Assembly (NCBI RefSeq): GCF_902498185.1 | Contig: NZ_CABVIX010000006.1 | Coordinates: forward strand, 247,311-311,310 | Reading direction: 5' to 3' | Source of the DNA: Pseudomonas fluorescens | Lineage (GTDB): Bacteria > Pseudomonadota > Gammaproteobacteria > Pseudomonadales > Pseudomonadaceae | Length of the DNA: 64,000 bases | Shown here: piece after piece, positions 24,726 through 34,203 of the stretch | How positions within the stretch are numbered: the stretch's first letter is position 1 | Layout: every line of letters begins with the position of its first letter | Translations under genes and position numbers: made by a program | The notes under the pieces: generated by a model | The model's database searches: none | What the model was told of the DNA's origin: nothing | Seen by the model: the letters and a program-made list of their open reading frames with translations, nothing else

Positions 24726-27700
24726 TCAACCTCCGCAATTCTTACCGTTTTTACCGTAACGACGTACGTGGTTTCGCGTCGCTTTAGGTACGTTGTAGTT
24801 CCGCATCATGGTCTTGATCTGTTTTTGCAGGTCTCTTTGAGTGAACTTCGGGTTTTTTCGGAACCATCGTTTCCACTCCGAGTTCCAGCCTGCCTTGTGA
24901 ATGTCGGCATGCGTGGCATTGGGGATATACGAAATCTGCCGGTCGATATAGCGCCGTGGGTTGGCAATGCCAGCCGCTTGCATCTGTGCCCGGATTGCCG
25001 GGACTTTCAGCATTTCCTGCGGGATCATGTGATGTTCACGCATGGAGGCCGGGCCGTGAAGTGCTCGCCACTCAGGGGAGACACGATCCATCCCGTTTCT
25101 GGTTTTGCCCGTCAAGGTTCGCCAACCCAACGGATCGATCCAGCTCTCCGGATTGGGCGCATAGCCGTAGAGCTGATGCCCACCCGACAGGCCAATGGGG
25201 TCCGGCTGGGTAAACCGGCCGATATCCGGGTCGTAGAACCTGAACGTGTTGTAGTGCAGCCCGGTCTCCCGGTCCAGGTACTGCCCCTGGAAACGCAGGT
25301 TCTGTTCCTGCAGGCAACTCGCCTCGCGGGATTCGCCAAGGGTAGTGCCCCAGCCCAGGTAGCTGGCCTGCCACACCACATTGCCCTGTTCATCGGTCAA
25401 CAGCTCCGGGAGCCCGCTCAGGTCATTGTGGAAGTGCAGAACCTGCTGGGCCGGCCCGCTGCCGTCGATGCGCGCCAAGGGCTCGTAGCTGTCGCCTTCG
25501 TACAGGTACAAGCTGCTGTGACCATGGCGCTGTTCCTGCAGCAGGCGCAAGCCGTTCCAGGCAAAGCGCGTCTGGCCCAGCAGCCGGCCGTCGCCGTCGT
25601 ATTCGCTTTTCTCCACTCGCCGCCCGAGAGGGTCATAGCGCATGCGTACGCTGCGTTCACGGCCGGCCTGCCGGGTGCGTACCTCCACCAGCCGGTGCTC
25701 GGCGTCGTAGGCGAAGTACTGGGTTGTCCGTCGGCTGCTGCGCTTTTCCACCAGCCGGCCAAAGGCGTCGTAGCGGTAGCGCTTGTCCTGGTACGCATGC
25801 AGTCTGTCGTGCAGCACCGGCTCAGAGGCCGTGGCATCCAGCAGGTTGCCAGCAGCATCGTAGCGGTACGTTTCATGGTTGCCGTTCGCCAGGTCGTGGC
25901 TGCCTAGCAGCCGCCCGCTGGCGTCATGCTGGACGATCTGGTCGCGCTGCACCCGGCCGGGAATCTGCCGCAAGCGTCGGCTCAGGTCATCGCGCGGGTC
26001 GTATTCGAAGCGCTGCTGGAACGGTGCCGGCAATTGCACGGGCTGGCTGGCGGGCCTGCATTTGCGGTTGCGCAAGCGGCCATTGCGATCGTATTCGCTG
26101 CGCGTGTGCAACGCGCCCTGGGTACGCTGTATTTCCCGATGCAGGCGATCGCGTTCGTAATCATTGATCACATGGCCGTCCAGATTGATCTGGTGCAGAT
26201 GACCACTACCGTAGTACAGCCGGTTGACCCAGCGGCCATCGAATAGCTGTGTGCGGGTGAGGTTGCCCAACTCATCGTATTGATGACGCAGCACACCGTC
26301 GGCACTGTGCTCCGCGACCAGTTGCCCCAGCTCGTCGAAGTCCAGGCCGAGTGTCTCGGTGTTGCCGTCAGCGTCGTCGTAGCGAATCCGGGTGAGGTTG
26401 TCGAGCCCGTCATATCCATAGGTGGTGATGCCATCCGCAGTGGCCTTGGTGACCAGGCGGCCCACGGCATCACGAGCAAGGCGGTGGATGATCGGCTCGG
26501 CAGGGCTATCGCCAGGTGCCGGGGTGTACGCCACCTGTACGACGTTGTGCAACAGGTCGTGGCGGTACTCCCTGCCGGTGCCGTCGAGGAACTGCTCGCG
26601 AACCAATCGATCGGCAGCGTCCCACTGGAAATGGAAGCGTTCGCCGTTTTCGTTGGTCAGGGATAGCAAGCGCCCATAGGCATCGACCTGGTAGCCGAGG
26701 GTGCGCCCCTGGGGATCGACGGACTGGGTCAAGGCCCCGCGCGCATCGAAGCGGTACTGGGTGATGCCGCCTGCGGGATCGATCGCCTGGGCAAGCCGTC
26801 CCGCCGCATCGTAGCGATAGCCTTCGCGCGTGCCATCGGGCAGCAATACGCTGAGCAGGCGACCATCGTTGTCGTACTCGAATTCGGTGCTTTCGCCCAG
26901 GGCATCGGTTACCGACTGCAGATAGCCATTGCGATCGTAGCGGTAGCGGGTGACATGCCCGGAGCAGTCGGTTTCCTGCAGCAGCAGGCCCAGGTCATTC
27001 CAGCGCAGGGTCCGTGAGTGACCAGCGGGGTCAATGATCTCGCTGGGCTGGCCCCGATGATCATACCGGTACTGGGTGACGTTGCCTTGCGGATCCGCCT
27101 CGCGAATGCAGTTGCCGCGTGAGTCGTAGTGATAGCGCCAGCGGTTGCCGGCAGGATCCAGCGTCGAGCGCGGCAGCGACCAGTGCTCCAGCCATTGCGT
27201 CGAATCGCTGCGCCCAAGCGGGTTCAGGGTCTGAGTCAGGTTGCCCGAGGCGTCGTAGAAATACTGCCAGCGCCCTCCCGCTGGATCGACAGCGCCGAGC
27301 AACTGGCGCTCTTCATCCCAGGCGAACTGCCAGGCCGCGCCGACCGCATCGACGTACTCGGTGACCTGGTACTGGGCGTTCCATCGGCGTGTACTGACTC
27401 GCTGCAGGCCGTCGATGACACGGGTGGTACCCGTTTCGATGTCGTAATCGAAGCGGTACTCGTCACCGCCACTGCTCCAGTAGCGCGCCACCCGCCATTC
27501 GTCCCCGGTCAGCGCCCACTCGTAACAGCAACGCAGGCCTGCGGCATCCTCGTGCTCGATCAGGCGCCGCTGGTCGTCATAGGCGAAGCGCCGGCGCTGC
27601 ACGCCCTGGCCGTCGAACACCGCCGCCAGGTCACCGCAGGCGTCGTACTGATAGCTCACCAGCAACTGCAGGTCACCACCGTCGTGGCGACGCTCTACCC

Positions 27701-29126
27701 GAGCGACCCGCCGGGGCCAATGCGGCGCGTAGTTCAACTCGACCTGTACCAGGTCGAAGGTGTCACGCAGTCGCGTCAGACGCCCGCTTTCGTCATAGTC
27801 CAGGTAGATGCGGTTGTCGTTGCGATCGCCCATGGCGCTCAGGCGCAAGTGGCTTGGGTTGCCGGGGGAGGGCTGGAACAGTCGGTACAGCCCCTTGTCG
27901 ATGTCTTCGATCAGCACTTCGTCCTGTTGCGAACGACGTACGCTCAACCCCTCGCCGACGCTGAACACTGCATCGGCACGGGCGATGTGACCCATGTCGA
28001 TGATCCGCGCCTGCTCGTCGGTAAACAGCAGCCGCTCGCTGCCGTCGGCATCCAGGCGGATCTCCACGAACACTTCGTACTCGATACTCCAGCCTGAGCC
28101 GAACAAGCCGTCGCGGCGCTCGTCGAGACTGTTGTAGAGACGTTGCCAGTCCAGCGGCAGCAACGCCTGCAGACTGAAATCGAGTTCGTCGGGCCCATAC
28201 AGAATTTTCGCCCCGGTCGGCGCATGCACCGGGTTGGGCGAGCCGGACGTGGCCTGGACGATGGCGTTGGTGACCTGTCCCGTGACAAGACTGGTAACGC
28301 CACCCACGAGCATGCAGCCGAACCGGCTATAGAACTTGCCCCCGCGCCCCCGCAGCATCATCAAGGCGGTGATCGCCAGGCCGATGCCCGGCGTCTTGCC
28401 GCTGCGGATCTCGCGCACGACGATGGACTCGCCACCGATGCGCACATTGTTCGACACCAACCCGCCATCGACGATGACCGCCTCGCAGGTGCTGCGGTCG
28501 CCGCTGCGCGAGGCCGGGTGGCCGTTGACCCGCACCTTGCTCGAGCCCTCGGCCAGGTACTGCGGCGGCATCGCCGGGTGCTTGGTACAGAGGATCTTGT
28601 CGTCGTCTGCTTCCTCGGTGTTCGGCGCAGGGCTCGCGACAGTGGGTCGCCACATCTGCGAGAAAAACCCCTTGGCCATGTCGAGGAAGGTCTCTTGCGG
28701 CTCATCAGCCTCGCTGGCGCCACCGCTGCCTGCCAGCGGGGCAGCGGGGGCGAGCACCATTCCCGCAGCACGGGCGGCGCGTTTACCGTTGATATGGGTG
28801 TCGTCCGAGCCGCTGACGATGGTGGCCTGCACCGAGGGCGGGAAGAGGAAACTGCCTATTCCTTCACATAATCGACTGAGCCCCGTGTCTGCACCGGTCC
28901 TGGCCATGGCCACGCCCACCACCAGGCCCACCACGGCGCCCAGCACGAAGCAGCCCAGTCCGCCGGTGGCCACGGTGATGCCCAGCGCCGCAGCCGCCGC
29001 GGCAGTGGCCAGGGCTCCGATTGCCACGGTGGCGGCGACTTCCAGCACGCCACCAACGATGTCCGCCATCAGCGAGGTGTGGAGCAGTGCATCGCCTTCC
29101 CGGGCGGCCCACAGGGCATCTGACAT
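24726..29126 (-). CDS. prePAAR-PAAR-Rhs polymorphic toxin with C-terminal HNH-like nuclease
   Basis: The 1466-residue type VI effector starts with the prePAAR motif AAREGDALLHTS, two glycine/alanine-rich membrane segments (about 23-75 and 270-300) around a PAAR domain (about 100-245), then YD/Rhs repeats (about 310-1330) that form the cocoon, ending at the cleavage-type sequence DPIGLSGGHQLYGYAPNPESWIDPLG. The final about 131 residues are the toxin: EHHMIPQEML near 1364, NATHADIHKAGWNSEWKRWF near 1403, resembling His-rich HNH/Endo VII-superfamily (AHH or DUF2380-like) nucleases. It caps the VgrG spike; the EagR chaperone holds its membrane segments. DNase activity is likely but unproven. Confidence 0.9.
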   Translation of the reverse strand: MSDALWAAREGDALLHTSLMADIVGGVLEVAATVAIGALATAAAAAALGITVATGGLGCFVLGAVVGLVVGVAMARTGADTGLSRLCEGIGSFLFPPSVQATIVSGSDDTHINGKRAARAAGMVLAPAAPLAGSGGASEADEPQETFLDMAKGFFSQMWRPTVASPAPNTEEADDDKILCTKHPAMPPQYLAEGSSKVRVNGHPASRSGDRSTCEAVIVDGGLVSNNVRIGGESIVVREIRSGKTPGIGLAITALMMLRGRGGKFYSRFGCMLVGGVTSLVTGQVTNAIVQATSGSPNPVHAPTGAKILYGPDELDFSLQALLPLDWQRLYNSLDERRDGLFGSGWSIEYEVFVEIRLDADGSERLLFTDEQARIIDMGHIARADAVFSVGEGLSVRRSQQDEVLIEDIDKGLYRLFQPSPGNPSHLRLSAMGDRNDNRIYLDYDESGRLTRLRDTFDLVQVELNYAPHWPRRVARVERRHDGGDLQLLVSYQYDACGDLAAVFDGQGVQRRRFAYDDQRRLIEHEDAAGLRCCYEWALTGDEWRVARYWSSGGDEYRFDYDIETGTTRVIDGLQRVSTRRWNAQYQVTEYVDAVGAAWQFAWDEERQLLGAVDPAGGRWQYFYDASGNLTQTLNPLGRSDSTQWLEHWSLPRSTLDPAGNRWRYHYDSRGNCIREADPQGNVTQYRYDHRGQPSEIIDPAGHSRTLRWNDLGLLLQETDCSGHVTRYRYDRNGYLQSVTDALGESTEFEYDNDGRLLSVLLPDGTREGYRYDAAGRLAQAIDPAGGITQYRFDARGALTQSVDPQGRTLGYQVDAYGRLLSLTNENGERFHFQWDAADRLVREQFLDGTGREYRHDLLHNVVQVAYTPAPGDSPAEPIIHRLARDAVGRLVTKATADGITTYGYDGLDNLTRIRYDDADGNTETLGLDFDELGQLVAEHSADGVLRHQYDELGNLTRTQLFDGRWVNRLYYGSGHLHQINLDGHVINDYERDRLHREIQRTQGALHTRSEYDRNGRLRNRKCRPASQPVQLPAPFQQRFEYDPRDDLSRRLRQIPGRVQRDQIVQHDASGRLLGSHDLANGNHETYRYDAAGNLLDATASEPVLHDRLHAYQDKRYRYDAFGRLVEKRSSRRTTQYFAYDAEHRLVEVRTRQAGRERSVRMRYDPLGRRVEKSEYDGDGRLLGQTRFAWNGLRLLQEQRHGHSSLYLYEGDSYEPLARIDGSGPAQQVLHFHNDLSGLPELLTDEQGNVVWQASYLGWGTTLGESREASCLQEQNLRFQGQYLDRETGLHYNTFRFYDPDIGRFTQPDPIGLSGGHQLYGYAPNPESWIDPLGWRTLTGKTRNGMDRVSPEWRALHGPASMREHHMIPQEMLKVPAIRAQMQAAGIANPRRYIDRQISYIPNATHADIHKAGWNSEWKRWFRKNPKFTQRDLQKQIKTMMRNYNVPKATRNHVRRYGKNGKNCGG

Positions 29127-29135
29127 GGCGGCGGA

Positions 29136-29567
29136 TCAGCCCAGGTTGTCGAAGTCGAGGGACTGCTTGAGCGCAGCCCAGTGCGCCGCTTCAATCTGTT
29201 CCAGTGGCTGTGGTTTGACGTAACTGAGCGCGAACATCCTGCGCGTGCCGGGCAGCACCAGGGCCAGCTGGTACTGGTAGACCTTTTCCGTGCCCTTGCT
29301 GAACTGGCTGGTCAGTTCGATGGCGTCGATCGCCCGAGCACCCACGCGCACGCTTTGCGCCGGTTGCATGCGCAGGTCCTTGACCTGCTGCTGCAGCCGC
29401 TGCAACTGGCTGTCGAAATTGCTCTGCAGCGTCTCGCCCTCGGCCAACAGACTGCGGCTGACGATCAGGGACGTGCCCAGCGTTTCGAAACGCAGGATGT
29501 TGATGCTCGAATCCTGCACGGCGGCGTCGGGCAGGGCGATGCGAAATTCGTTGAAGCGATAGCTCAT
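29136..29567 (-). CDS. eagR: EagR/DcrB-type (DUF1795) chaperone for the Rhs effector
   Basis: The 143-residue protein has the DUF1795 pattern: MSYRFNEFRIALPDAAVQDSSINIL, GTSLIVSRSLLAEGE and a C-terminal helix IEAAHWAALKQSLDF. EagR chaperones bind the prePAAR-linked transmembrane segments of Rhs effectors and help load them on VgrG. The gene lies between vgrG (8 bp) and rhs (9 bp), its standard place, and matches a class I prePAAR Rhs. The ATG at 29567 is preferred to 29579, which would overlap vgrG. Confidence 0.88.
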   Translation of the reverse strand: MSYRFNEFRIALPDAAVQDSSINILRFETLGTSLIVSRSLLAEGETLQSNFDSQLQRLQQQVKDLRMQPAQSVRVGARAIDAIELTSQFSKGTEKVYQYQLALVLPGTRRMFALSYVKPQPLEQIEAAHWAALKQSLDFDNLG

Positions 29568-29575
29568 GGGTACTC

Positions 29576-31516
29576 TCACTGCTTGCCGGCGTCGGGGAAC
29601 ATGGCCTTGACCGAGTCTTCGATGGTTTTCTGGATACCCTGGCCTTCAGTGGCGGTCTGCGCGCCGCTGCCGACGTTCAGGTCGAGGGTGCCGCCGGTGT
29701 TGATTTCAGCGTCCTTGCTGGCGTGGAAACTGAACTGCTCGCAGCTGATGTTGATCTGCCCGCTGGCATTGAGCTCGATGACGCTCTTGCCGCAGACCAG
29801 GCGCAGATTGTCTCCAACCTCGAGCAGGTAGCTGACGCCGACGCTGTCACGCTTGCTGGCGCCGACCATCACTACATCGTCCCGGCGTACCGCGCGCAGG
29901 CGGTCCATGCCCACAGTGACGGTTTCCATCGCCGCGACACTGTGGAATCGACTGGCACCTACCGCGAGGGTCTGGTTCTGCTCGACCACCGTGTCCATGT
30001 TGCGTTCGGCATGCACATACAGCTGCTCGGCCCCCTTCCTGTCCTCCATGCGGATTTCATTGAAGTTGGCCGGGCTGCCACCCTTGCTCGAGCGGCTCTT
30101 CAATCCGCTCTGCGTCGCATTGGCGGGCAAGTCGTAGGGCACGCCCTGTTCTGCGTTGTACACCCGCCCGGTAATGATCGGCCGGTCAGGGTCACCTTCG
30201 AGGAAGCTGACGATGACTTCCTGTCCGATCCTGGGGATCTGCATCGAGCCCCAGTTCTTGCCGGCCCAGGCCTGTGAAACGCGAATCCAGCACGAACTGT
30301 TCTCGTTGGACTGATCGTGACGGTCCCAGTGGAAGTGCACCTTGACCCGGCCGTACTGGTCGGTCCAGATCTCTTCACCGGCCGGGCCCACCACCACGGC
30401 GGTCTGCGGCCCCTTGACGATGGGCCTGTGGGTGCTGCCCTCAGGGCGGTAGGTCTGTTGCGCGTCGATGCAGCTGAGATTGCTTTCGAACTGCGCTGCG
30501 CTGCTGCCAGCACCGCTCTCCAGGCGCTCCTGGTGCACGTAGTAGCGGGCCGAGACAATCAGGTACTCGCGGTTCTGGTCCTGCCGAGTGAAACCGCTCA
30601 GGCTGAACAGATGACCGCTGCCCAGACCGCGGGCATTGCCGCGCAGTTCGATGCGCTCGTGCAGGCTCTGCAGCGATTCCAGGCGGGTGCGGGCATAGTG
30701 CTCGCCGTCCTGGCTCTGTTCGTAGGCACCGGGGTAGTCGTACAGCGGGTAGTCCCCGGCCTGGTGCGGGCGCGGCATGGCCGAGCGCACGTCGATGCGC
30801 GCGCTGGGGCGCTGGAAGTCGTAGTCGTTGAGTTCCAGCGAACCTGGCTGTACCTCCTGGGCCAGGTGCCAGTCGTTGATGTGGTCGCGCTCGCGGTGCT
30901 GGCCGTCCGGCGGGTAATAGGGCACGGTCTCGTACCCGGATGCTGTCTGGTGTGCGCCGTAAGCGTCGGCGAGCACCAGCACATGGCGCTCTTGTTCATG
31001 GCGGAAGAAGTAGTAGATCCCTTCCTCTTCCATCAGGCGGCTGACGAAATCAAAGCTGGACTCGCGGTACTGCACGCAGTATTCGCGCTCACGGTAGCTG
31101 CGGCTCAGGGTGTCCTCGAAGTCCGAGAAGCCCAGGTCGCGAAATACCTGCTTGATGATCTGTGGCGCGCTGAGGTGCTGGAAGATCCGGCAGTCGCTGG
31201 TGCGGGTCAGCAGCCACAGCCATGGGCGCAGCGTGACGCGGTAGCTGGCGAATTGCCCCTGGTCCACCGACTGGCTGCAACGGGCAACGATGCCATGGAA
31301 ATGCCGTGAGGTGCCGACGCTCTGCTGCACGCTCAGGCTCATGGGTTTGCCCAGCAGCTGGTTGAGGTCGATGGCCGGGTCGTCGCTGGTCAGCTGCAGT
31401 TCATAGTCGAACAGGCGGCCGAGTTCTTCGCTGCCACCCATCTCGGCAAGGATGAGCTTGTGCGGCCCCAGCGGGCTGTTGATCTGCGCCAGGCGCGTGA
31501 ACTGCGTGAACAGCAT
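29576..31516 (-). CDS. vgrG: Type VI secretion spike protein VgrG (TssI)
   Basis: The 646-residue protein has the gp27/gp44-like N-terminus with [25 protein letters not shown] and [10 protein letters not shown], the gp5 OB-fold region with [25 protein letters not shown] (pattern RVSQ-WAG, about residues 405-430) and [14 protein letters not shown], and the needle of beta repeats to the end. No extra enzymatic C-terminal domain is present, so it is a structural spike that carries the PAAR-Rhs cap. It starts 11 bp after clpV and leads the eagR-rhs-immunity module. Confidence 0.95.
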   Translation of the reverse strand: [646 protein letters not shown]

Positions 31517-31527
31517 GGTCGATCCTG

Positions 31528-34203
31528 TCAGTCGGCGGTGCCGAAGTCATAGTGCAAGTCGTTGCCGCGTCGGCTGATGCTGACGCTGGCCAGCGGCTTG
31601 CCTTCTAGCAGGCGGGTAAGGAACTCGCGGCTCATGTCCGGCAGCAGACCGTTGGTGAGGATGGCGTCGATCATGCGGCCACCGCTTTCGGTCTCGGTGC
31701 AGCGCGAAACGATCAAATTCAGAACGTCGTCGTCGTAGGCGAAGCCCACCTTGTGGGTGCCTGCCACGCGCTTGCGGATGCGCTCCAGCTGCAGGCGGGT
31801 GATGGCCTTGAGCATGTCGTCGCTGAGCGGGTAGTAGGGGATGGTTACCAGACGGCCGAGCAGCGCCGGCGGGAAAATCTCCAGCAGCGGTTTGCGCAAG
31901 GCGGTGGCCACCGTTTCCGGCTCCGGCAAGGCCCTCGGGTCTTTGCAGGTGTCGGCGATCAGTTCGGTGCCAGCGTTGGTGGTGAGCAGGATCAGCGTGT
32001 TGCGGAAGTCGATCTGGCGGCCTTCGCCGTCCTCCATCACGCCTTTGTCGAACACCTGGAAGAAGATCTCATGCACGTCCGGGTGGGCCTTTTCCACTTC
32101 GTCCAGCAATACCACGCTGTACGGACGACGGCGTACGGCCTCCGTCAGCACACCGCCTTCGCCATAGCCGACGTAGCCAGGCGGGGCGCCCTTGAGGGTC
32201 GAGACGGTGTGGGCTTCCTGGAACTCGCTCATGTTGATGGTGATCAGGTTCTGCTCACCACCGTACATGGCCTCGGCCAGCGCCAGCGCGGTCTCGGTCT
32301 TGCCAACGCCGGAGGTGCCAGCGAGCATGAACACACCGACCGGCTTGTTCGGGTTGTCCAGGCCTGCGCGCGAGGTCTGGATACGCTTGGCAATCATCTT
32401 CAGCGCGTGGTCCTGGCCGATGATGCGCTTGGCCAGGTGCGTATCGAGGTTGAGCACGGTCTCGATTTCGTTGCGCGCCATGCGGCCAACCGGGATGCCA
32501 GTCCAGTCGGCGACCACCGAGGCCACTGCCTGGTGATCCACGGTCGGCAGGATCAGCGGGTCTTCGCCTTGCAGAGCGCTCAGGCGCTGCTGCAGGTCGA
32601 CGAGTTTTTCGCGCAGTTCATGGCCAGGCTGTACATCGACTTCATGGTCGACCACGCTAACCTGTTCGCGCAGATCGGCGCGGATGGCCAGCAGCTCGTC
32701 CACCAGGGCTCTTTCTTCGGCCCACCGGCTTTCCAGGGCGGCCAGGCGCTCGCGCTCTTCGGCCAGCAGGGTGTCGGCCTGGGCTTGGCGCTGCTCCGTC
32801 TTCACGCCGATCACGGCCTCGCGGGCGATGATCTGCAATTCGACTTCCAGCGCCTCGATGCGTCGACGGCTGTCGTCCACCTCAGCCGGCACCGCGTGCA
32901 GGCTGATGGCAACGCGGGCGCAGGCGGTGTCCAACAGGCTCACCGACTTGTCCGGTAGCTGGCGCGCCGGGATGTAGCGGTGCGACAGCTTCACGGCCGC
33001 TTCAAGCGCTTCGTCGAGGATTTGCACCTGATGGTGCTTTTCCATGGTCGAGGCCACGCCGCGCATCATCAGCAAGGCCTTCGCTTCACTCGGTTCGTCC
33101 ACCTGCACCACCTGGAAGCGGCGGGTCAGCGCGGGGTCCTTCTCGATGTGCTTCTTGTATTCGGCCCAGGTGGTGGCCGCGACCGTGCGCAGGCTGCCAC
33201 GGGCCAGGGCCGGCTTGAGCAGGTTGGCCGCATCGCCGGTGCCCGCCGCGCCCCCGGCGCCGACCAGGGTATGGGCTTCGTCGATGAACAGGATGATCGG
33301 CCTGGGCGAGGCCTGTACCTCCTCGATGACCTGGCGCAAGCGCTGCTCGAACTCGCCTTTCATGCTTGCGCCGGCCTGCAGCAGGCCGATGTCCAGGCTG
33401 CGCAGCTCGACGTCCTTGAGCGTCGGCGGCACGTCGCCGGCGACAATGCGCAGGGCGAATCCTTCGACCACGGCGGTTTTGCCGACACCCGCTTCGCCGG
33501 CAAGAATGGGGTTGTTCTGCCGGCGGCGCATGAGGATGTCGACCAGTTGGCGGATCTCCTCGTCGCGGCCGACGATGGGATCGAGCTTGCCGCTGCGGGC
33601 CTGTTCGGTAAGGTCGACGGTGAAACGCTTGAGCGCTTCCTGCTTGCCCAGCGCCGACGGTGGCATCGCGCCGCTGGCCTCGCCCGGAGCGGCGGCGCTG
33701 AAGCCGTCGCTGGCGGCCAGGTCGTTTTCCGGCGAGTCCCCCACGTATTCGTCGAACCGCTCGCTCAGTGCTTCGATCTTCATCTTGGCGAACTCGCTGG
33801 AAAGGCCTAGCAGCGCGTTGCGCAGGCTCGGGGTCTTGAGGATGCCGACCAGCAGGTAGCCGGTGCGTACCTGGCTTTCGCCAAACATCAGGCTGCCATA
33901 CACCCAGCCGCGCTCGACCGCTTCTTCCACCTGCGAGGACAGGTCGGTGATCGAGGTAGAGCCTCGCGGCAAGCGGTCCAATGCGTCTGTCAGATCGCGA
34001 GCCAGGCGCGACGGTTCGACGTTGAACTGGCGGACGATACGATGCAAGTCGCTGTCCGGTAGTTGAAGCAACTGGTGCAGCCAGTGAGCCAGCTCGACGT
34101 AGGGGTTGCCCCGCAGCTTGCAGAATACCGTGGCGGCCTCGATGGCCTTGTAGGCGACGCTGTTGAGTTTGCCGAACAGTGCGGCGCGGCTGATTTCACC
34201 CAT
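31528..34203 (-). CDS. clpV: Type VI secretion sheath-recycling AAA+ ATPase ClpV (TssH)
   Basis: The 891-residue protein has an N-terminal domain (about 1-160), two AAA+ modules with Walker A motifs GEAGVGKTAVVEG near residue 243 and GTSGVGKTETALAL near 618, Walker B IILFIDEAHTLVGAGG near 310, the middle coiled domain (about 420-530), and the second-module LLDEVEKAHPDVHEIFFQ near 695. ClpV unfolds contracted TssB/TssC sheath. Its start overlaps tssG by 8 bp. Length and domain order are normal. Confidence 0.96.
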   Translation of the reverse strand: MGEISRAALFGKLNSVAYKAIEAATVFCKLRGNPYVELAHWLHQLLQLPDSDLHRIVRQFNVEPSRLARDLTDALDRLPRGSTSITDLSSQVEEAVERGWVYGSLMFGESQVRTGYLLVGILKTPSLRNALLGLSSEFAKMKIEALSERFDEYVGDSPENDLAASDGFSAAAPGEASGAMPPSALGKQEALKRFTVDLTEQARSGKLDPIVGRDEEIRQLVDILMRRRQNNPILAGEAGVGKTAVVEGFALRIVAGDVPPTLKDVELRSLDIGLLQAGASMKGEFEQRLRQVIEEVQASPRPIILFIDEAHTLVGAGGAAGTGDAANLLKPALARGSLRTVAATTWAEYKKHIEKDPALTRRFQVVQVDEPSEAKALLMMRGVASTMEKHHQVQILDEALEAAVKLSHRYIPARQLPDKSVSLLDTACARVAISLHAVPAEVDDSRRRIEALEVELQIIAREAVIGVKTEQRQAQADTLLAEERERLAALESRWAEERALVDELLAIRADLREQVSVVDHEVDVQPGHELREKLVDLQQRLSALQGEDPLILPTVDHQAVASVVADWTGIPVGRMARNEIETVLNLDTHLAKRIIGQDHALKMIAKRIQTSRAGLDNPNKPVGVFMLAGTSGVGKTETALALAEAMYGGEQNLITINMSEFQEAHTVSTLKGAPPGYVGYGEGGVLTEAVRRRPYSVVLLDEVEKAHPDVHEIFFQVFDKGVMEDGEGRQIDFRNTLILLTTNAGTELIADTCKDPRALPEPETVATALRKPLLEIFPPALLGRLVTIPYYPLSDDMLKAITRLQLERIRKRVAGTHKVGFAYDDDVLNLIVSRCTETESGGRMIDAILTNGLLPDMSREFLTRLLEGKPLASVSISRRGNDLHYDFGTAD

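Noticed and set aside
24768..28097. Long plus-strand frames opposite rhs
   Set aside because: They are shadows of the repetitive GC-rich Rhs core.
25380..28100. Repeated YD-type units as a possible CRISPR or tandem DNA repeat
   Set aside because: The units are diverged protein repeats without constant DNA spacing or identical repeats.
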